Assembly (NCBI GenBank): GCA_030374765.1
Contig: JARGXX010000010.1
Span: 558,001 to 622,000, forward strand
Direction of reading: 5' to 3'
Length of the DNA stretch: 64,000 nucleotides
Source of the DNA: Agarophyton chilense
Taxonomy: Eukaryota > Rhodophyta > Florideophyceae > Gracilariales > Gracilariaceae
Below the pieces are notes generated by a model. That model searched no databases. It had not been told where the DNA came from and saw nothing but the letters and a program-made list of their open reading frames with translations. Positions within the stretch are counted from its first letter, which is position 1. Each line of letters starts with the position of its first letter. The position numbers and the translations under genes were made by a program. Shown here in pieces: positions 9,342-19,399 of the stretch.

Positions 9342-10468
9342 GCAAAGCAGATTTCAACAAAGTTCGGGATGATGAACTTGTTAAGTGGTGCGCTGGTGGT
9401 TGATGAAGGTAGTGAAGCTGTTCAGCGAAATCCAACGCCTTTTTATACCATTGTCGACCAAAGCCAATGCACGGTACTTGAACCTGACACAAATCAAGTA
9501 TTCTAATCTGGAAGTAAATTGCAACTTCGTGTCAGTACTGAGTGTACCCTGCACCGCTATGATATGGCGAAAAGCAATGACGATTCAAAAAGCAGGGAGT
9601 CACGTCATGATGCAATTTCTCTCCGTTCTTTCGGGAGTGACGTGACTGAGGAAAGAGACTACCACAAAATCTGCCGACACTCTCCATTTCATCACGCTCT
9701 AGGAAGCCAAAATCGTCACCATCTTTGTCTTGGCCACTCTCCGAATGTATGTGATAATTTGACGAGAATTGTGCTGACGCTACACGGCGCAGAAACGTGG
9801 TGTAGAAGCCGAGCACTGGTGTTGAGTGCCGTGTTTAATGTTTGAGCTTCTGGCTGCTCGTTTCGTCCACATACAGCACTAGCAGCCAGTATTTTGTCGG
9901 TGCGATATAACCTTAACTAATCGTTCGAATTGTACGGCAGAAGTGGAATTGTTCAATTTTAGTGTAGCCATGACGGTTGTGTGCGACAGAAAATATTTTG
10001 CATATATGTATTGCTTCTGCTGAAGAAGAATAATTCTTCAGCTATGAGAGGGAAGACTTACTTGATTGTGATGTCTGTTTGACTTTCTGGTAGGCGTTGA
10101 ACCAAGAAAGGAAATACTAAAGCTTTTGCCAATGTTGAGTTCGTTCTAATACAATGGCCGAAACTGATTTTGACGGAGACTAATTGCAACGACCCTGCGC
10201 AGGATTCTGGAGGTCTCAGAAAGCCCGGTTTCGCATGGGCGGTAGAATTGTAGGCTATTGATGTTTAATGCACGCGGCTTTAATTCAAAGAGAAATAAAT
10301 ACACGCGGCTTTAATTCAAAGAGAAATAAATGCACGCCCCTGTATGAGAAGTTACCATACCAGCACAGTGTATCTATAGCACCTAGCGCTTCTAGTGAGA
10401 GCTAATATGCTAGAGCCATTCTACTGTGTGAGAAGGGCGGTTGATGCGTCCTGATCATCTGAGACGGA
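9342..10468. other. Intergenic flank left of the MULE
   Basis: About 1.1 kb of AT-richer DNA up to the MULE target duplication. No supported gene. It contains a 31-bp tandem duplication at 10270-10331 (separate entry). Confidence 0.45.
10270..10331 (+). repeat. 31-bp tandem duplication
   Basis: Two nearly identical 31-bp units (start CACGCGGCTTTAATTCAAAG, end AGAAATAAAT) at 10270-10300 and 10301-10331, followed by the first 7 bases of a third. Each unit contains an AATAAA. It looks like a slippage product. Confidence 0.85.
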
Positions 10469-10477
10469 TGTCAGGAC
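10469..10477. repeat. MULE target-site duplication, left copy
   Basis: TGTCAGGAC immediately before the inverted repeat that starts GGCCAAAGGCG. An exact second copy is at 37114-37122 directly after the opposite inverted repeat. Nine bases is the length typical of Mutator-like elements. Confidence 0.9.
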
Positions 10478-10694
10478 GGCCAAAGGCGAAAATACACGAC
10501 GTATCGTATGTAGTGAATAGATTGAATTGAAACCAATAAACGAGCAGGGACCCAACTCGGTATGCTCACCATGCGCCGTGGTACCCAACTCAATCACACC
10601 GTACGGGCGCATATGAACACAGCAAGTCAGGACTCCATTTCCATCCCTAATCCAATCACAATACAAAGACCCAACCCAACACCTGGATACTAGT
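10478..10694 (+). repeat. MULE left terminal inverted repeat, outer part
   Basis: 217 bases matching the reverse complement of 36896-37113 with about 13 substitutions and a 2-base indel. The repeat continues beyond gypsy-1 at 17603-17640 before similarity fades. Confidence 0.9.
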
Positions 10695-11839
10695 TGTGGG
10701 CGCCATCTTGGGAGTGTGACGCGGTGGGCCAACTTGACAGTAAAAGTCAATGTAAATGGGAGTCCCTCGTAGCCAAAAAAGGCCCGTACAGATAAGTGTA
10801 GTTCGGTTTCGCAAAGAGATAAGTAGAACGGCAAGACAGGGAGAATACTCAACCCGTCAGATAAAAATAGATAAAATAACAAGGGGAGAACGAAGCTCAA
10901 CCTAGCGATAATTCTCCAAAATCTTCTTAGGACGATACGCAACGAAAGACTTATGTCAATGGTCACTAGGAGTCAGACTCCCGACTTCCGATAAGACACT
11001 CCGGATGTGAGACGATTTCTGCAGCCTACGTACTTCTGCGCCAACCAGAAGCACGCGTATACAATCCCTACAAGGCTTCCCGAGGAGAGCTAATGACAGC
11101 GAGATATGCCTTCACTCATATACCCAAGCTGGCCTTTTGCAGGAAAGGTTACGCGGCACCACTTGCGGCAGCTTCCCGTCCAGTACTGAATCCCAGGAAT
11201 CCTCCAGGTCTTACCGACCGACACAGGCTTTTCACTCTGTGGGGGACCCCTTGCCAGACGCAGTACCGTTGGTACACACAAGCCGTCTCCCGTCCACGCC
11301 AAAGGCGCTTCAACCGGTACAGTGGGCTGATAGAGGGTGCACCTTCCAGCTGCAAACGCCTCACTGGTCCTCTATACGGCGGCAAACGCCTCACCGATTT
11401 TAGATAATTATAGGGTTGCTCCTCCAGCGGCAAGCGCCTCACTGGACCCTAGGCGGCAAACGCCTCACCTTTTGTTATAGTTGAAGGGCTCGAAGCCAAA
11501 GGAAATAGTTGAATTGGGTGTTTGTTGGCTTGAGGTCGTCCGAGATGGTGTTCGGAGACTTCAGAGGCCCTTTTATAGAGATCTAGAACCCACAGAATGG
11601 GCTGCAACGCATTGATACTCACTTATTACTACGGTGTGCTTCTAGGTTACTCTATTGGCTTCTAGAAGCCAGTACAGCAGCACACTAACCAATTAAAATG
11701 TAACAACTACGCCTGACATCACCAGAATACCACTGCAACGTCGGCGTCAACAAAGATGTAGGAACTCCCGGCGCTGCTGGCACATCCTACACGTGTGTTA
11801 CAGCAGTGCCGGAACATTCCACACGTTCCGCGACCCACA
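10695..11839 (-). repeat. Gypsy-1 3' LTR
   Basis: 1145 bp, same sequence as 16453-17597 at a constant offset of 5758. It contains four near-copies of GGCAAACGCCTCAC between 11351 and 11468. Confidence 0.92.
11351..11468 (+). repeat. Four-copy GGCAAACGCCTCAC array in gypsy-1 LTR
   Basis: Near-copies at 11351-11364, 11381-11394, 11429-11442 and 11455-11468, repeated in the other LTR at +5758. Weathered forms of the same units (GAGGCGATTGCCGC, GAGGCGTTTGTCG) are still visible in the old LTR at about 42.14-42.27 kb. Confidence 0.75.
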
Positions 11840-11850
11840 CAGCCCCAAGC

Positions 11851-14800
11851 TCAACGGTTGCTACGCCGCGGCAACCCGGAAACCTTAGCATCCAATGGTC
11901 GCGGCAGATAGATTTTGAGGCGTCGACAATGTATCCCTTGACGAGTATAGCGGTTGTGTGGTGAGACCAAAGTGTACCTGGGGTGATCTGCACGGACAAC
12001 ACGGCAAGGTCCAAAGTACTTTGAGGAGAATGCCGGCCACTTCACTGTGGTATTCAGCGCCTTCCCCTTCGCCACCAAAACCTCATCTCCAACCTGGAAC
12101 TTTCTTATCTTCTTCTCCGGAATATCCCTAGTAACTCTCATCTCAGCACGCGCTGCCCGAGGATTAGATGAAGCTAAAGTCTCCAAGGTCCTAAATATCT
12201 GTGAAGAATCCCCATGCTGCACCGCCACACCCGAGTCATACGATGTCATACGTGGTTTCACGCCATAAAGCAATTCAAAAGGCGATATTCCGCTGGCAAG
12301 ATGGCGACGTCGATATCCATATAGAACTGAAGGGAGGTCATCATCCCAGCTTGAACCACGGGCTAAGACAGTCTTTCCAAGAGCTCGTTTAAGTGTACCA
12401 ACCATTCTCTCAGCCCTACCATTGGACATAGGTGCGTAAGCCAGAACAGTTTTCCACTTGATTCCTTTCTCTTTCATGAACGAAACGAGTGACATGGACG
12501 TGAAACAGGTCGCATTGTCGGATACGATTACACGGGGAAGGCCAAAAGGGGCGATGATTCCACTTTTCACAAATTCTACTACAGTTTCTGACGTTGAATT
12601 CCTTGTCGGGGCGGCAATCGGCCATCCAGTAAGATGCTCAACACAAACCAAGAGAAATCGGTTTCCTGCCTTGCTCTTCTGGAAAGGACCGGCAAAGTCA
12701 ATTGAAAACACATCAAACAGAGACGAAACCGGTGTGTGAAGGCTAGTATAGTACTGTGGAAGTGGTGCCATCCTCTGACAAGCGTCACAGCTTTTGACGT
12801 AATCCCCAGTTTCTCGATACATTGTAGGCCACCAAAACCTCTCCGTAATAAACTTCCTTGTAGCCTTGACGTCCCAGTGTCCGATATCGTCATGAAAAGA
12901 CCTCAGTATACTCTGCCTATGAGAAACATCTGGTACGACTCGTAGACCCTTTGTAGTGCGCCTGAATAGCTTTCCTTCCCAAACTAAGAACCGTTTCGCA
13001 TTCCGTCTCACGATTTGGCGAACATGACTGTCATGTTCGTTCATTGACATTCCACAGAGATAACGGGCAATGTTTGCATAGTATGGTTCAAGTCCACGAA
13101 ATTGATCAGTGTCACCTATGAGGCATACGAGGTCTCCTTCATCCTCGTGCAACTCAACCTTATCACCATGGAGAATCCTCGAAAGATAGTCGGCAGCACC
13201 GTTGTCCTTCCCAGCCCGATATACTATCTCAAAGTCATACTCGGCAAGGAAATCGAGCCAACGGGCTAGGCGACCATGTATATCACGTTTCTGAAAGGCA
13301 TATCGGAGAGCCATATGATCCGTAATAACTTTGAACGGAACAGAGGAGAGAAGATACACTCTGAACTTTTTCAGGGCAAATATGACTGCCAATGCTTCTC
13401 TCTCAGATGCAGAATAGTTCCTTTCCGCTGCAGTCATCGTGCGACTAGCGAACTGCAAGGGGTGGATCCTACCGTCTTCTTTCTTCTGAGACAACACGGC
13501 CCCAAGCGACACACTCGACGCATCTGTCTCAACAATGAAAGGTTTCTCAAAGTCCGGGAATGACAACACTGGTGGCTGAGTTAACTTCTTCTTCAACCCG
13601 TGGAAGGCGTCAAGCATGTCTTCAGTCCAAGTCAGGGTTTTATTTCCCGAGGTAGCACTGTGAAGCACTGCCGAAGTCTCAGCAAAGTTTCTGATGAAGC
13701 GACGATAGTATCCGGCTAGGCCAAGGAATGATCTCAACTCCGTCGTGGTGGAAGGTATGGGTGCCTCCTGAATCTTATCAATCTTTGCTTGATCTACTGA
13801 AACGCCACTCGCGTCAATAACGTGGCCGAGAAGATGTACCTTAGGAAGGGCAAAGAAACACTTTGATAACTTCAGTTTAAGGCCATGCATACTTATTCGT
13901 TCCAAGACAGACCGGATGTGCCGTACATGTTCTTCGAGACTTCTCGAAAAGATTACAACGTCGTCGATATAGACCCGGACGAAGGAAAGCCCACGGAGGA
14001 CGACGTCCATCATACGCTGAAAGGTAGAAGGAGCATTCATAAGTCCAAATGGCATTACTTCGAACATGAAGGTCCCATATCTGCATACGAAAGTAGTCAT
14101 TTCTTTGCACTCTTCCGACATTTTCACTTGCCAGTATCCAGTGAAAAGATCAAGCGTTGTAAAGAAACAGCATCCGCCTAAGTCATCAAAGATCTCTTCC
14201 ATACGTGGCAACGGCCATCGATCGGCTTTCATGACACGGTTGAGTTCTCGGTAATCCACGCAGAACCTGGGGCTACCATCCTTCTTGGTTGCGATAACAA
14301 CAGGAAAGGACCACGCTGATGCAGAAGGAGTAATGATACCTGCCTCCAGTAATAAATCGATCTCTTCCCGGATGAACTCATTATGCCTAGGAGACATTCT
14401 TCTCGCTCTGAAATATATAGGCTTGTTGATAGTCAGTTCGAACGAATGTGATACTGGAACATCTGCTGGGCGGAGGTCCATCAGGGTCCAAGCGATGACA
14501 TTGGTCTCCTTCAAACTCGAAATAAATTTTCCTTTTTCTTTCGTAGGTATGTGAGACAACTTGGACAGCAAAAGTTCTTCCTGAGGATCGGATCCAGATA
14601 TATTCAGTTCCGGTATAATCTCATCTTCATCAATTCTCACTTTGTCAGTAAGAGCCACGACCAGTTCTTCATCTTCAGAGACAGTATCCTCAACAGCGGC
14701 ATCAGAATCTGACGTAAAGTCTTCACTATCCGTATCAGATCCTTCTCCATCTGGGGCCTCAACACGGGCGTAGTCAAAACCGAGTATAATCTTCTGTCCG

Positions 14801-16464
14801 GCAATCTTCATCTTCACTTGTTGGTTGCCAAGGTCTAAGCAAGCCTGTAGCATCTCTAGAGTTGGGCACCCGATGATGACATCGAACGGTGGCCCTTCAA
14901 TGACAAGAAAATCTAGCGGAACTGATATACCTCCGAAGGAGACTGGCACGTCGTGAAGAACTCCTCTGCATGAAGCACTGTCTCCATTGGCGACAGTAAT
15001 CTTTTTTGAGGTTTCCTTGGGGTTCAGAGAAAGCTTTTCGCACAACTTCTTTGAGATTAGATTAGGAACAGCGCCAGAATCAAGCAGAGCTTCAGTTTCC
15101 CTCCCGAATATTCCGACAGAAACAGCTTTTAAACGTCTAGGGTGCTTGGCAACAGGGCCCACAAAAGGACGGCGAACAGTGCTTCGGCGACTAATGAGCT
15201 TTCTGATCTGTTTCTTGGCATCGTCGGCATCTCCGCGCATCAACTGGCCAAACGTGATCCCAGAAGAGGCGTTTGCCAACTCTGTAATTACATTATACTT
15301 GCTTGCATGATCTGGTATGTTCTCTTTCTTCGGCTTCCTCTGCTTCTGCTTTCTTGGCTTACCTTCGGTAATCTTCTTACGACGAACTCTTTCTTCATGA
15401 AGAGGCGGGTTCAACATGAACGGAATGGGCGCTTTGCCTTCCGAGCGAAGCTGTTTTGGTAGCGCTTCTCCGTCCACGGTTCTTTTCATTGCAGCGACGA
15501 CATCAGTCGTTTCTGAGTCCTCCGTCACAATTGAAACAGGATCAGGCCCTTTTCGATCATTATTTGAGGTTTCTCTCTGTTCTTCAGAATTGTTTGATAC
15601 CTTTCGAGCTTCGTCGGGCCATATCCGTCGCCAACAGGTGATTTCAGAATGTCCCATCTTGCCACACCGATTACATCTCGTATCACGATGCGGGTTTGAG
15701 TCACACTGAGAAGCGTAATGTCCGGGCTTCCTACAGTAAGAACAAGACCTTTCTGAGTCTCGGTGATCTGTCTGTGATTTCTTCACCATGAGAGAGAGCT
15801 GTGAAAGCTGATCTGCTAACTTGTCGACCTTAGACTCCAAACCATGGGACGAAGAAGGACCTTCAAGGATCCTAGGATTAGGGACAATACGCTTTGGTGG
15901 GGTAAAGAACGAGACATGTGGTCCAATCGTTTTCTTGGCAGTGTCAAAGGCTTTCACTTGAACCTTTAACTCATCGTAATTTTCTGCACCTCGAAAGATG
16001 ACAAACTGGGCCAGGTCTGCGTACCCCATAACAGCCTTTTTCAAAAGGCCAAACTTCGCCTCGGCATTAAAACCCGCCTTCTGAAAGAGGTTATCCATGT
16101 AACTCATTGAACCAACTAAGTCACCGTAATCCAATTTTGCCGATATTGCCAATCGAATGTCTTCCTCAGGTTCTTTAACTTCTCCGAATCGATTGATGAA
16201 GGTTTTCTTGACAGATTCATAATCTTTTGCTTCTTCAGAGAGTGAACCATTGACAGCATAAGTATCATAATAAAACTCGAACGCCTCCTTCTCTAGGAAA
16301 CCGAGCAATTCTAATGCCATCTCTTCCTTGGATTTTCCTCTCATAGCAACATTTTCGAAATAGAAAAAGAACTTCACAACATCAATAGATGAACCATCGA
16401 AGGTAGTAACTGAAGGGCCGGCTTCCACGGAACTGCCTCCTCGAGAGTACCATGTGGGCGCCAT
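11851..16464 (-). CDS. Gypsy-1 gag-pol polyprotein
   Basis: One frame of 1537 residues from MAPTWYSRGG. Order of parts: a gag/capsid region (about 1-210), two CCHC zinc knuckles (CSYCRKPGHYASQC and CNRCGKMGHSEITC, about 243-285), an aspartic protease with LLDSGA, reverse transcriptase with FCVDYRELN and the active-site YIDD (about 832), RNase H with VETDASSVSLGAVLSQ, an integrase with an HHCC-type zinc finger (H..H..CDAC) and the DDE core (SIDFAGPF, IVSDNATC, NGRAERMVG), and a GPC/GPY-type tail. This is the standard Ty3/gypsy order protease-RT-RNase H-integrase, with gag fused in the same frame. The frame begins inside the 5' LTR and runs through the presumed primer-binding site. The alternative upstream residues (to 16572) lie wholly in the LTR and I left them out. 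Confidence 0.9.
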   Translation of the reverse strand: MAPTWYSRGGSSVEAGPSVTTFDGSSIDVVKFFFYFENVAMRGKSKEEMALELLGFLEKEAFEFYYDTYAVNGSLSEEAKDYESVKKTFINRFGEVKEPEEDIRLAISAKLDYGDLVGSMSYMDNLFQKAGFNAEAKFGLLKKAVMGYADLAQFVIFRGAENYDELKVQVKAFDTAKKTIGPHVSFFTPPKRIVPNPRILEGPSSSHGLESKVDKLADQLSQLSLMVKKSQTDHRDSERSCSYCRKPGHYASQCDSNPHRDTRCNRCGKMGHSEITCWRRIWPDEARKVSNNSEEQRETSNNDRKGPDPVSIVTEDSETTDVVAAMKRTVDGEALPKQLRSEGKAPIPFMLNPPLHEERVRRKKITEGKPRKQKQRKPKKENIPDHASKYNVITELANASSGITFGQLMRGDADDAKKQIRKLISRRSTVRRPFVGPVAKHPRRLKAVSVGIFGRETEALLDSGAVPNLISKKLCEKLSLNPKETSKKITVANGDSASCRGVLHDVPVSFGGISVPLDFLVIEGPPFDVIIGCPTLEMLQACLDLGNQQVKMKIAGQKIILGFDYARVEAPDGEGSDTDSEDFTSDSDAAVEDTVSEDEELVVALTDKVRIDEDEIIPELNISGSDPQEELLLSKLSHIPTKEKGKFISSLKETNVIAWTLMDLRPADVPVSHSFELTINKPIYFRARRMSPRHNEFIREEIDLLLEAGIITPSASAWSFPVVIATKKDGSPRFCVDYRELNRVMKADRWPLPRMEEIFDDLGGCCFFTTLDLFTGYWQVKMSEECKEMTTFVCRYGTFMFEVMPFGLMNAPSTFQRMMDVVLRGLSFVRVYIDDVVIFSRSLEEHVRHIRSVLERISMHGLKLKLSKCFFALPKVHLLGHVIDASGVSVDQAKIDKIQEAPIPSTTTELRSFLGLAGYYRRFIRNFAETSAVLHSATSGNKTLTWTEDMLDAFHGLKKKLTQPPVLSFPDFEKPFIVETDASSVSLGAVLSQKKEDGRIHPLQFASRTMTAAERNYSASEREALAVIFALKKFRVYLLSSVPFKVITDHMALRYAFQKRDIHGRLARWLDFLAEYDFEIVYRAGKDNGAADYLSRILHGDKVELHEDEGDLVCLIGDTDQFRGLEPYYANIARYLCGMSMNEHDSHVRQIVRRNAKRFLVWEGKLFRRTTKGLRVVPDVSHRQSILRSFHDDIGHWDVKATRKFITERFWWPTMYRETGDYVKSCDACQRMAPLPQYYTSLHTPVSSLFDVFSIDFAGPFQKSKAGNRFLLVCVEHLTGWPIAAPTRNSTSETVVEFVKSGIIAPFGLPRVIVSDNATCFTSMSLVSFMKEKGIKWKTVLAYAPMSNGRAERMVGTLKRALGKTVLARGSSWDDDLPSVLYGYRRRHLASGISPFELLYGVKPRMTSYDSGVAVQHGDSSQIFRTLETLASSNPRAARAEMRVTRDIPEKKIRKFQVGDEVLVAKGKALNTTVKWPAFSSKYFGPCRVVRADHPRYTLVSPHNRYTRQGIHCRRLKIYLPRPLDAKVSGLPRRSNR

Positions 16465-17597
16465 CTTGGGAGTGTGACGCGGTGGGCCAACTTGACAGTA
16501 AAAGTCAATGTAAATGGGAGTCCCTCGTAGCCAAAAAAGGCCCGTACAGATAAGTGTAGTTCGGTTTCGCAAAGAGATAAGTAGAACGGCAAGACAGGGA
16601 GAATACTCAACCCGTCAGATAAAAATAGATAAAATAACAAGGGGAGAACGAAGCTCAACCTAGCGATAATTCTCCAAAATCTTCTTAGGACGATACGCAA
16701 CGAAAGACTTATGTCAATGGTCACTAGGAGTCAGACTCCCGACTTCCGATAAGACACTCCGGATGTGAGACGATTTCTGCAGCCTACGTACTTCTGCGCC
16801 AACCAGAAGCACGCGTATACAATCCCTACAAGGCTTCCCGAGGAGAGCTAATGACAGCGAGATATGCCTTCACTCATATACCCAAGCTGGCCTTTTGCAG
16901 GAAAGGTTACGCGGCACCACTTGCGGCAGCTTCCCGTCCAGTACTGAATCCCAGGAATCCTCCAGGTCTTACCGACCGACACAGGCTTTTCACTCTGTGG
17001 GGGACCCCTTGCCAGACGCAGTACCGTTGGTACACACAAGCCGTCTCCCGTCCACGCCAAAGGCGCTTCAACCGGTACAGTGGGCTGATAGAGGGTGCAC
17101 CTTCCAGCTGCAAACGCCTCACTGGTCCTCTATACGGCGGCAAACGCCTCACCGATTTTAGATAATTATAGGGTTGCTCCTCCAGCGGCAAGCGCCTCAC
17201 TGGACCCTAGGCGGCAAACGCCTCACCTTTTGTTATAGTTGAAGGGCTCGAAGCCAAAGGAAATAGTTGAATTGGGTGTTTGTTGGCTTGAGGTCGTCCG
17301 AGATGGTGTTCGGAGACTTCAGAGGCCCTTTTATAGAGATCTAGAACCCACAGAATGGGCTGCAACGCATTGATACTCACTTATTACTACGGTGTGCTTC
17401 TAGGTTACTCTATTGGCTTCTAGAAGCCAGTACAGCAGCACACTAACCAATTAAAATGTAACAACTACGCCTGACATCACCAGAATACCACTGCAACGTC
17501 GGCGTCAACAAAGATGTAGGAACTCCCGGCGCTGCTGGCACATCCTACACGTGTGTTACAGCAGTGCCGGAACATTCCACACGTTCCGCGACCCACA
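16453..17597 (-). repeat. Gypsy-1 5' LTR
   Basis: 1145 bp. On the minus strand the last 12 bases of this LTR include the ATG of the gag-pol frame (16464-16462), and a TGG-starting presumptive primer-binding site follows immediately at 16452. Confidence 0.92.
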
Positions 17598-17602
17598 CTA
17601 GT

Positions 17603-17640
17603 CATCGGCCGCCAAGTCTCCAAGCATATGCGTCCGATGT
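17603..17640 (+). repeat. MULE left terminal inverted repeat, inner part
   Basis: The sequence CATCGGCCGCCAAGTCTCCA and its continuation match the reverse complement of about 36858-36895, which shows that the left inverted repeat was split by gypsy-1. Confidence 0.8.
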
Positions 17641-18271
17641 ATACAAAGTAAAAACACTCAGACAAATTTCAAATGGTTTTCAAATAGTTTTGGCGCAAAA
17701 AGCAGCACAAAAACATGCCAAATCATTGCGACGACTAAGATAATTATCACCAGGGGACAAAAAATTATCATATTCTTTCTCGCAACTACCTCTTTTTCCA
17801 CAGCTTTCTCTACTTCTTGTCCAGTTGTGCTTGTTCTACACCATCGATTATCGGAAATGGGTAATACCGCAGATGGTATGCTTCAAAACCATTTATTCAT
17901 TATCTTTTTGCGCACGAAACTGACTTTTTTGTTTACCTTCAATAAATATATTGCGCATTTCGTCTTTTGGTGATCACAAATACGATATTCCCCGCATTTG
18001 ATACGCGTTTTACGAATACCTCGACTTTCATGCGAATCTGAAATTCAGAACGTCTGCAAAACGATTCTCAGTCGTTCATGATCATGTCTACAGATTAATA
18101 AAAGCAGAAAAGCAGTAAAGAGTTTCCGTTTCTTTTGTGCGCAGCTCTAGGAAATGCTCTTTTCTGTGTAGTGATCTTATGACATCTTCATTGATGGAAA
18201 TGAGACCCCAGCCAGGCGTTTGAATATTTTCCTGTGATACAGGCTTTTCTTTGACAAAGCATGCCAATCGA
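17641..18271. other. MULE leader between inverted repeat and Ulp1 gene
   Basis: About 630 AT-rich bases inside the MULE. No coding region supported. It probably contains the promoter of the downstream Ulp1-like gene. Confidence 0.5.
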
Positions 18272-19369
18272 ATGAAGTCTGTGAAACTTGATTATGGGGA
18301 AGGAGAAAAAACGATTTCGCAACCACTTTCGAAGTCTATCACAGCAAAGATACTTGAAACCAACTGCGAGACACACACTGTCATTTTCCCTTTAAATCTG
18401 AACAACCAGCACGGGGGTATTTTAGTCGGCAAGCGGTTCGTTGGCTCAACGTGGAATGAAAAACCAATCGTGTACTTTGGAGACAGCCTTCTATGGAACT
18501 GTCTAGAACAAGTGATGGGTCTATTCAAAACGGTGTTTGAATACAGCATCTTGAACTGTATACTGAAAGTCCCTAAGTCTTCCACGAACTTTATGTTGAA
18601 CGTGAAGAAATACTACGCTCAACTTGATGGGTACAGCTGCGGAGCCTATGTGATATCACTTGCTGTCTAATACGCTTCTGATCGTGGGTTTGCTCCCAGT
18701 TATTCATATTCCAAGGGGTACAGGTCAGCGTTATCTGAGTTGTATAGATGGATGGCAATCCTTAGTCGCGTTGTTCAAATTCTACTAGCCACCGAGTTTT
18801 ACAAGACTACTGAAGTTTCGGATACAATGGTCCAAAGCTATCGTTTGCACTACCGTTCCGATATATTTCGTAATCATGAGGAAGGAAAGAGCCGCCTGAA
18901 GAAAAACAGAAGTAAAATTATTGAACGCGATGATATGAAAGTGAAGAACAGGACCCAATTCTTAACTGCTCTCAAGGCACGAACTTCTAAATTACCACGC
19001 AATCTTACCTACGCAGCTGTTGAGATAAAAGTTGGGGTTGATGTTGGAGATGGTGTAGATGTTTCGCAGGTAAAGGTACACGAGACTTTTAAGAATGACT
19101 ATCCTGTGAATAAGGCAGCGGAAGTGACGAAAGGGAGTAACAGGAACTGTTTGAAGGGAAGCAATGCTGGTAGTAAGACTTTTGGTAGTGAGAATGATAT
19201 AATTGATGGAGACCGTCGGGACGCAGATGATGAAGACGTTGAGGCATCTGATCATAAGAAATACGTAATGGATATGGACTGTACGAACGCAGATGACGAA
19301 GGCGTTGAGGACGGAGCGATAAAACTACGAGAGCAACGAGAACATGAGTACCCCTTGGAACATTGTTGA
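18272..19369 (+). pseudogene. MULE-borne Ulp1/C48-like cysteine protease
   Basis: The first part (18272-18670) resembles the catalytic domain of Ulp1/SENP peptidases, which cut SUMO and related conjugates. Seen in order: NLNNQHGGILVG (His region), PIVYFGDSL (Asp region) and QLDGYSCGAYVISLAV (Gln and catalytic Cys). An in-frame TAA at 18668-18670 ends this frame; the same frame then stays open to 19369 with a region rich in Lys/Arg followed by acidic repeats (DADDEDVE, NADDEGVE). The codons before the chosen ATG are also open (from 18251), so the start is uncertain. Ulp1-like genes are known cargo of plant KI-MULEs. Because the catalytic part is complete up to the TAA, a shorter protein could still be made, but I treat the gene as broken. 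Confidence 0.6.
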
Positions 19370-19399
19370 ATCCCTAGAGTACAGCTCCGTAGCAAGTTA

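Larger units (their letters stand above)
10695..17597 (-). mobile_element. Ty3/gypsy LTR retrotransposon (gypsy-1), looks whole and very young
   Basis: A 6903-bp element read on the minus strand. The two 1145-bp LTRs (10695-11839 and 16453-17597) look identical base for base as far as I can read, start TGTGGG and end CCCACA, and are flanked by the 5-bp duplication CTAGT (10690-10694 and 17598-17602). A single open gag-pol frame fills the space between. The identity of the LTRs implies a very recent insertion. It has no chromodomain; the integrase ends in a GPY-like module. It sits in the left inverted repeat of the MULE. An older LTR of the same family, on the opposite strand, lies at 41783-42817. 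Confidence 0.93.

Noticed and set aside
10421-10966. Open frames across the MULE inverted repeat and gypsy-1 LTR (also 16374-16724 and several in both LTRs, such as 97- and 104-codon frames)
   Set aside because: They occur identically in both LTRs or span an inverted repeat junction, have no domain and are explained by the repeats themselves.
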